A stretch of 64,000 nucleotides of DNA from Helicobacter sp. MIT 11-5569 (GCF_000765695.2 NZ_JRPB02000007.1:32677-96676); one strand, 5' to 3'; positions 45,607 to 55,547 are shown, numbered from the stretch's first letter. Numbers and translations are program-made. The notes: generated by a model from the letters alone, not told the origin.

Positions 45607-45651
45607 ATAACTTAATAAAATGAAATCACTGAAATTTATGCAGTTTAGAAG

Positions 45652-45726
45652 TGGCTGGGGTACAAGGATTCGAACCTCGGAATGCCTGGACCAAAACCAG
45701 GTGCCTTACCGCTTGGCGATACCCCA
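45652..45726 (-). tRNA. tRNA-Gln (UUG)
   Basis: 75 nt, acceptor TGGGGTA/TACCCCA, anticodon TTG, discriminator G, encoded CCA. Upstream of tRNA-fMet in the same orientation. Confidence 0.95.
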
Positions 45727-45806
45727 ATGTTTTTAAAAGTCGGAATTATACCCCTATTTTTTTTATTTGTCAATACTTGCTAAGATTGATTTAGCGGATA
45801 TTACGC

Positions 45807-45812
45807 TATAAT
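45807..45812 (+). promoter_or_regulatory. -10 element of ribBA
   Basis: TATAAT 30 nt before the ribBA ATG. A TTGATT occurs upstream at a 15-bp spacing, which is shorter than ideal. Confidence 0.5.
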
Positions 45813-45842
45813 TTGGCTTTTAGAAAAATTTTAAGGTTTTAT

Positions 45843-46877
45843 ATGGAAAATGAAGTAATTTTACGTGTTGAAGCAGCAATAAAAGCAATTCAAGATGGTC
45901 AAATGATTATTGTAATGGACGATGAAGATAGAGAAAATGAGGGTGATTTGGTAATGGCTGGCATTTTTAGCACACCCGAAAAAGTAAATTTTATGGCGCA
46001 AGAGGCTCGTGGATTAATTTGTGTGTCGATTACAAAAGAAATTGCACATAAGCTTGACTTGCCCCCAATGGTGAGCGAAAATAGCTCTAATCACGAAACA
46101 GCTTTTACGGTGTCTATTGACGCAAAAGAGGCAAAAACAGGAATCTCCGCGTATGAGAGAGATTTGACGATTCAATTAATGTGCAAGCCTAGCACAAAGC
46201 CTAATGATTTTGTGCGACCCGGGCATATTTTTCCACTCATTGCAAAAGAAGGTGGCGTGCTAGAGCGCACAGGGCATACTGAAGCTAGTGTGGATATTTG
46301 TCGTTTAGCAGGGTTAAAGCCAGTAAGCGTCATTTGTGAGATTATGAAAGAAGATGGATTAATGGCAAGAAGGGGTGATAAGTTTTTAAGTGAGTTTGCA
46401 AAAAAGCACAATTTAAAGATTCTGTATGTGTCAGATTTGATTGAATATCGTTTGCAATTTGAGCAGCTTATTACAATAGAAAGTAAAACTTCTTGCAAAT
46501 TTTTAGGTGCAGATTCTACAAAAATACAATTTAAAGACCATTTAGGAAGAGAACATTTTGTCTTTGCGTTTGGAACTCCAAAGATTCCATTTGTGAAATT
46601 TCATAGTGTGCGAGAAGATTTAGAGTTGTTGGAGAATGAAAGTTTATTTGGCGCGTTAATGGACGCGATTACACAGCTAAAAGAGCAGGGGGGATATTTG
46701 GTGTTTTTACGCACACAAAATAATAAAGATATTAAAGGTTTGGGGATTGGAGCGCAGATTCTAAAAGCATTAGGCGTAGGAGATTTTAAACTTTTGAGCA
46801 ACTCTAAAATTAATGAGTCTGAATATAGCGCATTAAGCGGATTTAACCTCAGAATTTTAGAATGTGTAGAGAGATAG
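45843..46877 (+). CDS. ribBA: 3,4-dihydroxy-2-butanone 4-phosphate synthase with degenerate GTP cyclohydrolase II domain
   Basis: 344 residues from ATG 45843 (AAGG 8 nt upstream). The RibB domain (residues ~1-205) has the complete DDEDRENEGDL metal/substrate loop and RPGHIFPL...RTGHTEASVD, so DHBP synthase should be active. The C-terminal ~140 residues align with GTP cyclohydrolase II but lack its zinc-binding Cys motif: the HSE/GDxxGSxxCDCG region is replaced by HSVREDLELLENES. GCHII activity is therefore unlikely. This decay is known in epsilonproteobacteria. Confidence 0.92.
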   Translation: MENEVILRVEAAIKAIQDGQMIIVMDDEDRENEGDLVMAGIFSTPEKVNFMAQEARGLICVSITKEIAHKLDLPPMVSENSSNHETAFTVSIDAKEAKTGISAYERDLTIQLMCKPSTKPNDFVRPGHIFPLIAKEGGVLERTGHTEASVDICRLAGLKPVSVICEIMKEDGLMARRGDKFLSEFAKKHNLKILYVSDLIEYRLQFEQLITIESKTSCKFLGADSTKIQFKDHLGREHFVFAFGTPKIPFVKFHSVREDLELLENESLFGALMDAITQLKEQGGYLVFLRTQNNKDIKGLGIGAQILKALGVGDFKLLSNSKINESEYSALSGFNLRILECVER

Positions 46878-46909
46878 TTTTTGATGAATTCTTATAAATT
46901 AGGTGCTTA

Positions 46910-47986
46910 ATGTTTCAAGGTGTCAAAAAAGAATTTGGATTAATTTTTACTTGGAATCAGAGTGATAGATCTTGGCAAATGCCATTTTTTGCTGGGCTTG
47001 GTATAGCGATAATTTTATTTATTGCAACATTTTTTGGGCGTCCGGATTTTGGATTGGTTTCTATCATTGGAGCAATGATTTTTTTATATGTGCCAGATAC
47101 TCCTATTTATCATAAAATGATTTTGAGTATGTCTTGTGCGTTTGGAATCATTGTTTCTTTTACGCTTGGACTTGTTGGGCAAAGTTTTCCGCAATTTATT
47201 CCGTTTATTGTTTTTGGAGTAACCCTTGTAAGTGCGCAAGTCGTGCGTTATTTTAGCATTGGTGCGCCTGGATTCTTTTTCTTTACTTTTGCTACGATTC
47301 TTGGGACTTATATTCCTTTTGAAGTTAGGGATTATCCTATGGCGATTGGACTTGTTGCGCTTGGAACAATGGTAGCAAATATTATGGTTCTTGTGTATTC
47401 TTTAAGTGTGATTTATATTTTTAAACATTCTATTAAACCTATTCCTAAAGTTGGAGAATTTGGTTTTGGTGTTATTGTGGTTGATCCTGTAATTATCGCT
47501 TTTTTTGTCGGATTTGCGATGTATTTGCAGAGTTATTTAGAGCTTGATAGAGGGTATTGGGTTGGGATTAGTTGTGCAGCAGTGATGACGGCAGTTACTT
47601 TTAAACAAATTTGGATTAAACAACTTCAAAGGATTTTAGGAACGATTGCTGGAGTGAGTTTGGCATATTTTTTATTGCATTTTACTTTTAGTCCTTTTGA
47701 GTTTGCGTTTTTGATGATGGTGTTAATGTTTTTTGCAGAATACACTGTGGTGCGTAATTATGCTTTATCAATGGTGTTTTTAACTCCTTATTCTACTTAT
47801 TTAGCTGAGGTTAGTAATTTTATGCAATATGACCCTGATATTATTATTCATGCTAGAGTTTTGGATATTATTGTAGGGAGTATTATTGGTTTGATTGGTG
47901 GTGCATTTATGCACTGGGCGGCATTGCGTAGGATTCTGGAGCGTGTTGCAAGAAAGATTGTATTTAAATGGATTGGAGCGGAGTAG
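46910..47986 (+). CDS. FUSC-family-like membrane protein
   Basis: 358 residues with about ten hydrophobic segments in two groups separated by a short soluble stretch (near KHSIKPIPKVGEF). The second half (RGYWVGISCAAVMTAVTFKQIWIKQLQRILGTIAG) matches the FUSC/aromatic-acid-exporter-like domain. A role in efflux is inference. It follows ribBA by 32 nt. Confidence 0.72.
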   Translation: MFQGVKKEFGLIFTWNQSDRSWQMPFFAGLGIAIILFIATFFGRPDFGLVSIIGAMIFLYVPDTPIYHKMILSMSCAFGIIVSFTLGLVGQSFPQFIPFIVFGVTLVSAQVVRYFSIGAPGFFFFTFATILGTYIPFEVRDYPMAIGLVALGTMVANIMVLVYSLSVIYIFKHSIKPIPKVGEFGFGVIVVDPVIIAFFVGFAMYLQSYLELDRGYWVGISCAAVMTAVTFKQIWIKQLQRILGTIAGVSLAYFLLHFTFSPFEFAFLMMVLMFFAEYTVVRNYALSMVFLTPYSTYLAEVSNFMQYDPDIIIHARVLDIIVGSIIGLIGGAFMHWAALRRILERVARKIVFKWIGAE

Positions 47987-48013
47987 AACACTAAAAGCGC
48001 AAAGGGAAGAATC

Positions 48014-48574
48014 TTATTTTAAGATTCTAGGAAGTGTGATTCCTTTTTGTGCTTGATATTTGCCTTTTTTATCTTTATAGCTTACTTCGCAATCTCTATC
48101 ACCTTCTAAGAATAAAACTTGCGCGATTCCTTCATTTGCATAGATTTTAGCAGGCAGTGGTGTTGTGTTGCTAATTTCAATTGTGATATGCCCTTCAAAT
48201 TCAGGCTCAAAAGGTGTTACATTAACGATAATTCCACATCTTGCATATGTGCTTTTGCCAAGACAAATCGCTAAAATATTGCGCGGAATCTTAAAATATT
48301 CAATCGTCCGCGCCAAAGCAAAAGAATTTGGTGGCACAATGCACACATCACCCACAAAATCCACCACATTAGCAGAATCAAAGTTTTTTGGATCTACAAC
48401 CATTGCATTGATATTTGTAAAGATTTTAAACTCATTGCTAACTCTAATATCATATCCATAGCTAGATAATCCATAGCTTACTACACCTTTGCCAACTTGA
48501 TTTTCACAAAAAGGTGCAATCATTGCATGCTTTGTTGCCATTTCCCTAATCCAAGTATCTTCCTTTAAGCCCAT
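48014..48574 (-). CDS. dcd: dCTP deaminase
   Basis: Converts dCTP to dUTP for thymidylate synthesis. 186 residues. [31 protein letters not shown] contains the Ser-x-x-Ala-Arg and catalytic Glu region of the trimeric family (quoted in part: key residues Ser, Arg, Glu). Transcribed divergently from accB. Confidence 0.94.
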   Translation of the reverse strand: MGLKEDTWIREMATKHAMIAPFCENQVGKGVVSYGLSSYGYDIRVSNEFKIFTNINAMVVDPKNFDSANVVDFVGDVCIVPPNSFALARTIEYFKIPRNILAICLGKSTYARCGIIVNVTPFEPEFEGHITIEISNTTPLPAKIYANEGIAQVLFLEGDRDCEVSYKDKKGKYQAQKGITLPRILK

Positions 48575-48693
48575 TTTATTCCTTGACTAAGTGATTATTT
48601 TATTTAAATGTGATATTATAGCAAATGTAAATCATGGTTTTCTCTCTAAGGGCTTACTTTAAGAGGGTTAAATTAATTAAAAAAAGGCTTTAA

Positions 48694-49167
48694 ATGGATT
48701 TTAAAGATATTAAAGAGCTAATCAAAATCTTTGATGCAAGCACATTAAATCGTCTAAGTATCACGCAAGAGACAACTAAAATTAAATTAGAAAAAGGCAT
48801 AGGAAGTGTAAATGCTCCTGTTGCTCCTGTTTCTTCTCCTGTTGTGCAAGCAGCCCCATCTCAAGTAACACAAAGCCTTCCGCAAGCAGCTCCTGTTGCT
48901 ACTGCACCTGCCCCAGTAACTCCTAGTGGCGATACGATTAATTCTCCTATGGTCGGAACATTTTATCGTTGTCCTAGCCCAAATGCTCCTGCGTATGTGA
49001 ATGTCGGTGATAAAGTGAAAAAGGGACAAACATTAGGGATTATCGAGGCAATGAAGATTATGAATGAAATTGAAGCAGAGTTCGATTGCAAGATTTTAGA
49101 AATTATTCCAAACGATGCACAGCCTGTGGAGTATAACTCTCCTTTATTTGTTGTGGAGAAGCTCTAA
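48694..49167 (+). CDS. accB: Acetyl-CoA carboxylase biotin carboxyl carrier protein
   Basis: 157 residues. A helical N-terminus, then a Pro/Ala/Val-rich flexible linker (residues ~38-78), then the biotinyl domain with biotin lysine K121 in IIEAMKIMNE. The last base of the stop is the first base of accC. TGaTATTAT at 48611-48619 is a possible extended -10. Confidence 0.95.
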   Translation: MDFKDIKELIKIFDASTLNRLSITQETTKIKLEKGIGSVNAPVAPVSSPVVQAAPSQVTQSLPQAAPVATAPAPVTPSGDTINSPMVGTFYRCPSPNAPAYVNVGDKVKKGQTLGIIEAMKIMNEIEAEFDCKILEIIPNDAQPVEYNSPLFVVEKL

Positions 49168-50537
49168 TGTCTTTGCAAAAAGAGATTAATACGATTTTAA
49201 TTGCCAATCGCGGTGAAATTGCTTTAAGAGCAATCCGCACAATTAAAGAAATGGGCAAAAAGACAATTGCGGTGTATTCTACCGCAGATAAAGATGCGCA
49301 TTATTTAGATTTAGCTGATGCTAAAGTGTGCATTGGGGGTGATAAATCTAGTGAAAGTTACTTAAATATTCCCGCAATTATTTCTGCTGCGGAGCTTTTC
49401 AAAGCAGATGCAATTTTTCCGGGATATGGATTTCTAAGCGAGAATCAAAATTTTGTGGAAATCTGTAACCATCATGGAATTGAATTTATTGGTCCAACTC
49501 CCGATGTTATGGTATTAATGAGTGATAAAAGCAAAGCAAAAGAAATTATGAGAAATGCTGGAGTTCCTGTAATTCCGGGTAGTGATGGTGCTGTGGAATC
49601 CAAAGAAAAAGCTATTAAACTCGCTAAGGAAATTGGCTATCCGGTGATTTTAAAAGCTGCTGCTGGTGGTGGTGGTCGAGGAATGCGTATTGTAGAAAAT
49701 GAAGAGAATATGTTTAATGCTTATTTAGCAGCAGAATCTGAAGCAATTAGTGCGTTTGGTGATGGCACAATTTATATGGAAAAATTTATTGATAAACCTA
49801 AACATATTGAAGTGCAAATTATTGCTGATAAACATGGAAATGTTTTACATGTTGGAGAGAGAGATTGTTCTTTACAAAGACGTCATCAAAAGTTGATTGA
49901 AGAATCTCCCGCGCCAACATTAGAGACTAAAACGCGTGAAAGATTGTTGCAAACTGCAATTACTGCAACAAAAGCAATTAAGTATGTGGGTGCAGGCACT
50001 TATGAATTCTTGCTAGATTCTGACCAAAATTTCTATTTTATGGAAATGAATACACGTTTGCAGGTTGAACACCCGGTAAGTGAGCTTGTTAGCGGTTTGG
50101 ATATTATTGAATTAATGGTTAAAGTCGCTGAAGGGAAAGAACTTCCAAAACAAGATTCCATAAGTTTTAATGGTTGCGCAATGGAGTGTAGAATCACAGC
50201 AGAAGACCCTGTAAAATTTTATCCATCAGCTGGAAAAATTACAAAATGGATTGCTCCGGGTGGTAATAATGTGCGCATTGATAGTCATGCTTATGCGGGT
50301 TATATAGTGCCAATGTTTTATGATTCTATGATAGGCAAACTCATTGTTTGGGGACGTAATCGTAATGAAACAATTGCTAGAATGGCTCGTGCATTAGATG
50401 AGTTTTGTGTAGAGGGTATTAAAACGACTATTGCATTTCATAAAGAAATGATGCAAAATGACGATTTTAAAAGAGGTGTTGTCCATACTAAATATTTGGA
50501 GGAAAAAATGGTGAGTGATTCTGCGAATAAGGTATAA
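49167..50537 (+). CDS. accC: Acetyl-CoA carboxylase biotin carboxylase subunit
   Basis: ATP-grasp enzyme that carboxylates biotin on AccB, committing acetyl-CoA to fatty acid synthesis. 456 residues: ANRGEIALRAIR at the start, ATP loop KAAAGGGGRGMRIV, RDCSLQRRHQKLIEE, MEMNTRLQVEHPVSE. Full length. It overlaps accB by one base. Confidence 0.97.
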   Translation: MSLQKEINTILIANRGEIALRAIRTIKEMGKKTIAVYSTADKDAHYLDLADAKVCIGGDKSSESYLNIPAIISAAELFKADAIFPGYGFLSENQNFVEICNHHGIEFIGPTPDVMVLMSDKSKAKEIMRNAGVPVIPGSDGAVESKEKAIKLAKEIGYPVILKAAAGGGGRGMRIVENEENMFNAYLAAESEAISAFGDGTIYMEKFIDKPKHIEVQIIADKHGNVLHVGERDCSLQRRHQKLIEESPAPTLETKTRERLLQTAITATKAIKYVGAGTYEFLLDSDQNFYFMEMNTRLQVEHPVSELVSGLDIIELMVKVAEGKELPKQDSISFNGCAMECRITAEDPVKFYPSAGKITKWIAPGGNNVRIDSHAYAGYIVPMFYDSMIGKLIVWGRNRNETIARMARALDEFCVEGIKTTIAFHKEMMQNDDFKRGVVHTKYLEEKMVSDSANKV

Positions 50538-50539
50538 AG

Positions 50540-50556
50540 TGGAACGAAAAATGCTT
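50540..50556 (+). promoter_or_regulatory. Sigma-54 (RpoN) promoter of the FlaC-like gene
   Basis: TGGAACGAAAAATGCTT has the invariant GG (50541-50542) and GC (50553-50554) separated by exactly 10 nt, matching the -24/-12 consensus. It lies ~52 nt before the ATG. RpoN controls many middle and late flagellar genes in Helicobacter and Campylobacter. Confidence 0.78.
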
Positions 50557-50608
50557 GTAGATTTGGAAGTCGCAAGGATGCAAATTAAACTAAAATCAAG
50601 GAGATAAA

Positions 50609-51364
50609 ATGAAAATTGGAAATTCACAAAGCACAAATGAAAGCTTGATTAGCTTAAACAAAGCAAAAGATGAAGAGAAAGACGCACTAAAGAAAATTTC
50701 TTCCTCTCGTCCATTAGAAGCAACTGATGGTGCAAGTTTGGCATTAGCAAATGCACTTTTAATGCAGGCTAATTCAATGAGTCAAGGGATTCGTAATGCA
50801 AATGATGCGCTAGGTGTTATGCAAATTGCTGATGCAACACTTTCAAATATTACAGATTCTGCAATTCGCATGAATGAGCTTTCTGTTGCACTTGGAAATC
50901 CTGCATTAAATAATGAACAAAGAGCAATGATTGAAAGCGAAGCAAATGCGCTAACACAAGCAATGAGTGATGCGACAAATCAAGCTACCTTTAATGGAAA
51001 AAATGTTTTTAGTGGGCAAATGAGCTTTGTAACAGGTAATGGAACAGAAAGCATTAATATGCAAGCACCTAATGTTTCAGGTTTAAGCGTGAATAATCAA
51101 CAAAGCATTTTGAATTTTATTGAAAGAGTGAATATGGATCGCGCAAATATCGGTTCTGCAATGAATGGAATCCAATCTGGCATTAATGCAAGCATGAATA
51201 CAGTTGTGAATCTAAGAGCCGCAGAGGGTGGCTTAATGAAAGATGATGTAGCAGAAAATTACAATCAACTTAATGCCGCAAAATTAAAAGAAAATGCAAC
51301 GCTTTATGCAAGCTCTTTTAATACACAATATTTACAAAATCGCCTAGACGCGTTGCTTGGATAA
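50609..51364 (+). CDS. FlaC-like minor flagellin
   Basis: 251 residues with flagellin D0/D1 helices at both ends and no large variable D2/D3 insert. The N-terminal part includes KKISSSRPLEATDGASLALANAL and NDALGVMQIADATLSNI. The C-terminal part ends YASSFNTQYLQNRLDALLG. Length and layout resemble Campylobacter FlaC (a secreted, non-filament flagellin) and the flagellin-homologous protein of H. pylori. AAGGAG precedes the ATG, and a sigma-54 promoter lies upstream, separating it from accBC. Whether it is filament-bound or secreted is unknown. Confidence 0.82.
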   Translation: MKIGNSQSTNESLISLNKAKDEEKDALKKISSSRPLEATDGASLALANALLMQANSMSQGIRNANDALGVMQIADATLSNITDSAIRMNELSVALGNPALNNEQRAMIESEANALTQAMSDATNQATFNGKNVFSGQMSFVTGNGTESINMQAPNVSGLSVNNQQSILNFIERVNMDRANIGSAMNGIQSGINASMNTVVNLRAAEGGLMKDDVAENYNQLNAAKLKENATLYASSFNTQYLQNRLDALLG

Positions 51365-51388
51365 TCCAAAATAAAATAACCCACAAAA

Positions 51389-51408
51389 GCGGGATTCTCC
51401 TTTCCCGC
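51389..51408 (-). terminator. Terminator of the citrate-type transporter gene
   Basis: GCGGGA/TCCCGC stem (6 bp, 8-nt loop). On the minus strand it is followed by TTTTGTGGGTTATTTTATTTT. It may also stop the convergent flagellin transcript. Confidence 0.6.
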
Positions 51409-51429
51409 CTAAGTATGGAATCCATGCAA

Positions 51430-52818
51430 TCAAAAGAACTTTATAATCCCCAAAATTGCTCCCACGCTTAGACAAACGATAGAAACACCCCAAACATAAA
51501 AGAAGCTTTTGCTAATATGCTCTTTGATGCTTACTCCACTGATTCCGCAACCCAAAAGCGTTGCTGGGACAACAGGAGAAATAAAAGTCGCACAATTTCT
51601 AGCGACAACCATAATAATCGCAATGCTTATAGGGTCGATTCCTAGTGCAGAGGTGATTCCAACGACAATAGGCATAATGCCAAAAAAGTAAGAATCTGTG
51701 CAGAAAATTAACGCCATAGGGACTGCACTAATTCCTACAATAAGGGGAATCAAGATTAATGCCCAATCAGGTAGAATTTCTAAAATTACATTTGCCATTA
51801 CTTTCATAATGCCTGTTTTGTCAAAAACACCGATGAGGATTCCAGCTCCAAAAAGTGTTGTTGCCATTAAAATCGCGCTTTTAGAGTATTTGTCAATGAG
51901 TTTTTGCGCAACCTCCAACTTATGATAATTGATAAATAAAGCAAAGCAGAATCCAAGCATAAACAAAAAATAACTTGGAAGAATATTTGCAACCAAAAGA
52001 GTTAAAATCACCAAAAGCAAGAGAATATTCAAGAAGAATTGACTACTTTGGTGATGTTCGCCAAGTGCTAATTGATGAAAATCCTCATCAACTGCAATAT
52101 TTCCCGCTCCTCTTTGGATTTCTTTTCTTGCCAAAAGAATCGCAATACCCAAAGCGCATAAAAGTCCCGTGATTTGAATTGGGATTAATTGATGCCAAAT
52201 TTCGTTTGCATCTGTGCTGATGATAGTTGCCGCACGCAGTGTTGGACCTCCCCAAGGAAGGAGATTCATTACTCCAAGTGAAACTGCCATAATCGTCATT
52301 AATGTTGTTTTGCGCATTCCTAACTTTTCATAGATTGGCAACATCGCTGGAATCACAATAAGGAAGCTAGAAGCTCCAGAACCATCTAAATGGACGACAA
52401 CAGAAATAACCACCGTTAAGATACAAATGCTATACACATTGTTTTTGCTAAATTTTAGCAAATAATTAATCATTGTGTTAAAAACACCAGCTTCATTTAA
52501 AAGTCCAAAGAATAAAATTGCAAAAATAAACAAAACCGCAGTGGAACTTACGCTGTTGATTCCCTGTCGGATAAAATATTTGAGCGCATTAAAATCAAAA
52601 ACAGGATTCTCCATTTTTGTAAAATATGCAATATCAAACTCTTCTTTGAGGAGACTTCCGATTCCTAAATGGAAATTTGTATCCAACAAAACAAGCAAAA
52701 CCGCACTCACACCAGAGACGATAATAAAAGCAACCGATGGAGTGGTTTTATCTGTCAAGAGAAGATAGACAATTAAAATAAGTGAGGCAAAGCCCACAAA
52801 AGCGAGGAAAAATTCCAT
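51430..52818 (-). CDS. CitMHS-family citrate/carboxylate transporter
   Basis: 462 residues from ATG 52818, which has AAGGAT upstream; the frame is open to 52878 without a site. About twelve membrane segments. VVHLDGSGASSFLIVIPAM and LPWGGPTLRAA are typical of CitMHS proteins, which import metal-citrate complexes by proton symport. A central soluble loop (EDFHQLALGEHHQ) separates the two halves. The substrate remains inferred. Confidence 0.85.
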   Translation of the reverse strand: MEFFLAFVGFASLILIVYLLLTDKTTPSVAFIIVSGVSAVLLVLLDTNFHLGIGSLLKEEFDIAYFTKMENPVFDFNALKYFIRQGINSVSSTAVLFIFAILFFGLLNEAGVFNTMINYLLKFSKNNVYSICILTVVISVVVHLDGSGASSFLIVIPAMLPIYEKLGMRKTTLMTIMAVSLGVMNLLPWGGPTLRAATIISTDANEIWHQLIPIQITGLLCALGIAILLARKEIQRGAGNIAVDEDFHQLALGEHHQSSQFFLNILLLLVILTLLVANILPSYFLFMLGFCFALFINYHKLEVAQKLIDKYSKSAILMATTLFGAGILIGVFDKTGIMKVMANVILEILPDWALILIPLIVGISAVPMALIFCTDSYFFGIMPIVVGITSALGIDPISIAIIMVVARNCATFISPVVPATLLGCGISGVSIKEHISKSFFYVWGVSIVCLSVGAILGIIKFF

Positions 52819-52914
52819 AAATATCCTTATTAAATAAAATCTAGTTATAATGGTAGCAGAGTTTTCAGATAACCGCAAAGTTTAATTTTTTATAGAATAC
52901 AATAAGGAGAATTT

Positions 52915-53652
52915 ATGTTTTTTAGTAAATATTCTGCAAGTGGAAATGATTTTATTATTACGCATACCTTTGGAAAACAAAATCAAGCATTTGATAAGCT
53001 CGCACAAAGAATCTGTAATCGTCATCAAGGAATAGGAGCAGATGGATTGATAATTCTTAAACCACATTTGGAATATGATTTTGAATGGGAATTTTATAAT
53101 TGTGATGGAAGTGTTCCAAAAATGTGTGGTAATGGAAGTCGTGCCGCAGCAATGTATGCGTATCATTTGGGTATTGCTGGTAAGAAGCAGAAATTCTTAA
53201 CACTTGCAGGTGTGATTGATATAATAATAGATGGAGATGAGGTAGAGAGTGCTTTAAGCGGTGTGGAAGTCATCAAGGAAGGAATCTTAGAGTTTGGTAA
53301 CACTTGGTCACTTATTGATACAGGAGTTCCGCATTTGGTTTGCGAGAAAGGAAAAGAATTAAGTAAAGAGGATTTGCGCTCTTTACGCCATAAATATAAT
53401 GCAAATGTAAATATTGCAACAATTGCACAAAATAGGGTGATAGCGCGCACTTTTGAACGCGGAGTAGAAGATGAAACGCTTGCATGCGGCACAGGAATGG
53501 CAGCAATGTTTTATTATTTGTTTCATCAAGATAAGATTCCAAATCCTTGCCTTTTTAATCCTGCAAGCGGAGAGGATTTGTATCTAAGAGAAGAGAATCA
53601 GAGGCTTTATTTTAAGGGCAAAGTGCATAAAATTTGTGATTTTGTGTATTAG
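52915..53652 (+). CDS. dapF: Diaminopimelate epimerase
   Basis: Makes meso-DAP for peptidoglycan and lysine. 245 residues, slightly short. The two catalytic cysteines are C71 (KMCGNGSRA) and C191 (LACGTGMAA). The N-terminus FSKYSASGNDF is canonical. AAGGAG precedes the ATG. Confidence 0.95.
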   Translation: MFFSKYSASGNDFIITHTFGKQNQAFDKLAQRICNRHQGIGADGLIILKPHLEYDFEWEFYNCDGSVPKMCGNGSRAAAMYAYHLGIAGKKQKFLTLAGVIDIIIDGDEVESALSGVEVIKEGILEFGNTWSLIDTGVPHLVCEKGKELSKEDLRSLRHKYNANVNIATIAQNRVIARTFERGVEDETLACGTGMAAMFYYLFHQDKIPNPCLFNPASGEDLYLREENQRLYFKGKVHKICDFVY

Positions 53653-53765
53653 TTTGTATTTTATGCTGTTAAATTATTTTGATATTTTGTTTATAGAGTA
53701 AAAGTTTTTATAAAGCATTAAATGGCTAGAATTTAGACTTTAGAGAAATTCATAAAGGAAATTTT

Positions 53766-54257
53766 ATGCAAACACTGCTTATTTTTGCACATACTTTTTG
53801 GGAAGATTCTAAGGTTAATAAAGCACTTTTGGAATCTGCAAAATCGCTTAATAACCTCACAATCCACAATCTTAGCACAACTTATAAGGATTATAAAATT
53901 GATGTAGAATCTGAAATTGCGCTTTTGCAAAAGGCAGATAGAATTATCTTTCAATTCCCGCTTTTTTGGTTTAGCACACCCTCGCTACTGAAAGAATGGG
54001 AAGATAGAGTGCTATCAGCAATTTTTCATAGTGATAATCCTAAATTGCTAGAGGGTAAAACTTTTAGCATTATCACCACAGCACTTGGAGAAGAGTCAAG
54101 CTATGATGGGAGTGATGGTTATGGTATCAATGCTCTTTTATCTCCTATTAATAATGCCTTTTTTTATTTAGGCGCTAAAGTTGAAGAAGCATTTTGTATT
54201 TTTAGTGCAAATGTCGATAACCTCCCTTTACAAAAATATCTCGCTAAACTCCGCTAG
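53766..54257 (+). CDS. Flavodoxin-fold NAD(P)H:quinone oxidoreductase-like protein
   Basis: 163 residues, shorter than the usual ~175-195. LLIFAHTFWEDSKVNKAL is the flavin-phosphate loop region and RIIFQFPLFWFSTPSLLKEWEDRVL is the family motif of KefF/YheR/MdaB-type reductases (quoted segment longer in the protein; core FPLFWFSTPSLLKEW). It would reduce quinones or electrophiles using FMN/FAD. AAAGGAAA lies upstream. Confidence 0.8.
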   Translation: MQTLLIFAHTFWEDSKVNKALLESAKSLNNLTIHNLSTTYKDYKIDVESEIALLQKADRIIFQFPLFWFSTPSLLKEWEDRVLSAIFHSDNPKLLEGKTFSIITTALGEESSYDGSDGYGINALLSPINNAFFYLGAKVEEAFCIFSANVDNLPLQKYLAKLR

Positions 54258-54299
54258 GTAAAGCAAAGATTCTTTAATAGAATCTTTCTCTCCTTAGCC

Positions 54300-55466
54300 T
54301 TATGCAAGATTTTGCAATTCTCCTTTTAAGATTCCAACTAAAGTGCGCCCAATAAGCCATATAAATATAAGTGTTACAAAAACTAATAGACTTATTGAAA
54401 CAATCCAAAATACCATTTCAATATGAGAAAATGGAGAATTTAATAATGCGCAAGCTTTTGAGAATTCTAAAATTTCTGTGTTGATTTTTATACTTGCAAT
54501 GCTCATTGCTGCTAGCGGGAAGCTAATCGCCCACCATGAGATTCTAAAAGGGCAGCATTTTTTGATTTGGATAATTTGTGGCAATAAGGTAAAGAATAAA
54601 AATAAGCCAAGCAAAAAGAGAATATAAGGTGTAGAATCTATCGCAAGAAAGCCTAAAGAATCTTCTGCTAATGTGAGTGCTTGCATAGAAATTAATACCA
54701 TATACGCCCCAACACCAGCTCCAAAGGGTGCAAGGAAAATAACCAAAGTTGGCATAAGTTTATCAGGAAGTTTGGCAAAAAATACAATGCGCGCAAAGAT
54801 TAATGTGCAAAGCACGATTGTAAAAGCAAAACCCACTGCTAAGCAAAATAGAGAAATCAAAAATCCAATATCAGGCATTGCGTGGAATTGTGAAAAAAGA
54901 GGCAAAGCAAGAGGTAAATCAAGTAATCCCACAACAGGGATAATCCAAGCAGGCGTGATATGAGCAAGCTCAAATTTTTGGCAAATCCAAAATTGCACAA
55001 TATACACACTAAAAATAAGCATAAAAATAGCCCCAATCGCCCACACAAAAAGGCTTATTTTTTCAGGGATTCCAAGTCTATCTAGTGCAAAAGGCAAAAG
55101 TAGCAAAGCAATGCAGATTGTGGCAAAAAATGGGCGCGTGATAGGAGAGAGAAATTCTTGCTTGAAGCTCTCAAAGTTTGTGATGAGCTTTAGACTATAA
55201 GCTATACCTAAAGCAAGAAAAGCCCCAACAGCAAACGCTGCAAAAATTAGCGAAATCATATCGGCAAAAGAATGAAAGATAAAAGAAAATTGTGGCATAG
55301 GAGCTGGATTGTATTGAGAATCTTTGGAGTAAAGCAAGCTCAAATGCGACATTGCATGCCACGCTACACTTATCGCGCTTAGCCCCATACATGAGCCAAA
55401 AAAACTTACAGGTAAATAGCTTAAAGCATTGATTTTTGGGGGTTGTGCTTGTTGAGCTTGAGACAT
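54300..55466 (-). CDS. TDT (TehA/SLAC1-type) membrane transporter
   Basis: 388 residues with ten hydrophobic segments and the N-terminal VSFFGSCMGLSAISVAWHAM characteristic of the tellurite-resistance/dicarboxylate transporter family. Substrates in the family range from anions to malate and tellurite. It is convergent with the oxidoreductase-like gene. Confidence 0.82.
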   Translation of the reverse strand: MSQAQQAQPPKINALSYLPVSFFGSCMGLSAISVAWHAMSHLSLLYSKDSQYNPAPMPQFSFIFHSFADMISLIFAAFAVGAFLALGIAYSLKLITNFESFKQEFLSPITRPFFATICIALLLLPFALDRLGIPEKISLFVWAIGAIFMLIFSVYIVQFWICQKFELAHITPAWIIPVVGLLDLPLALPLFSQFHAMPDIGFLISLFCLAVGFAFTIVLCTLIFARIVFFAKLPDKLMPTLVIFLAPFGAGVGAYMVLISMQALTLAEDSLGFLAIDSTPYILFLLGLFLFFTLLPQIIQIKKCCPFRISWWAISFPLAAMSIASIKINTEILEFSKACALLNSPFSHIEMVFWIVSISLLVFVTLIFIWLIGRTLVGILKGELQNLA

Positions 55467-55547
55467 TAAAATTCCTTTGATTGGACTTATATTATAAATT
55501 TGAAATTATAGTGCAAAAATACTATGTAGCGGCAATAAAAAGTGTTT

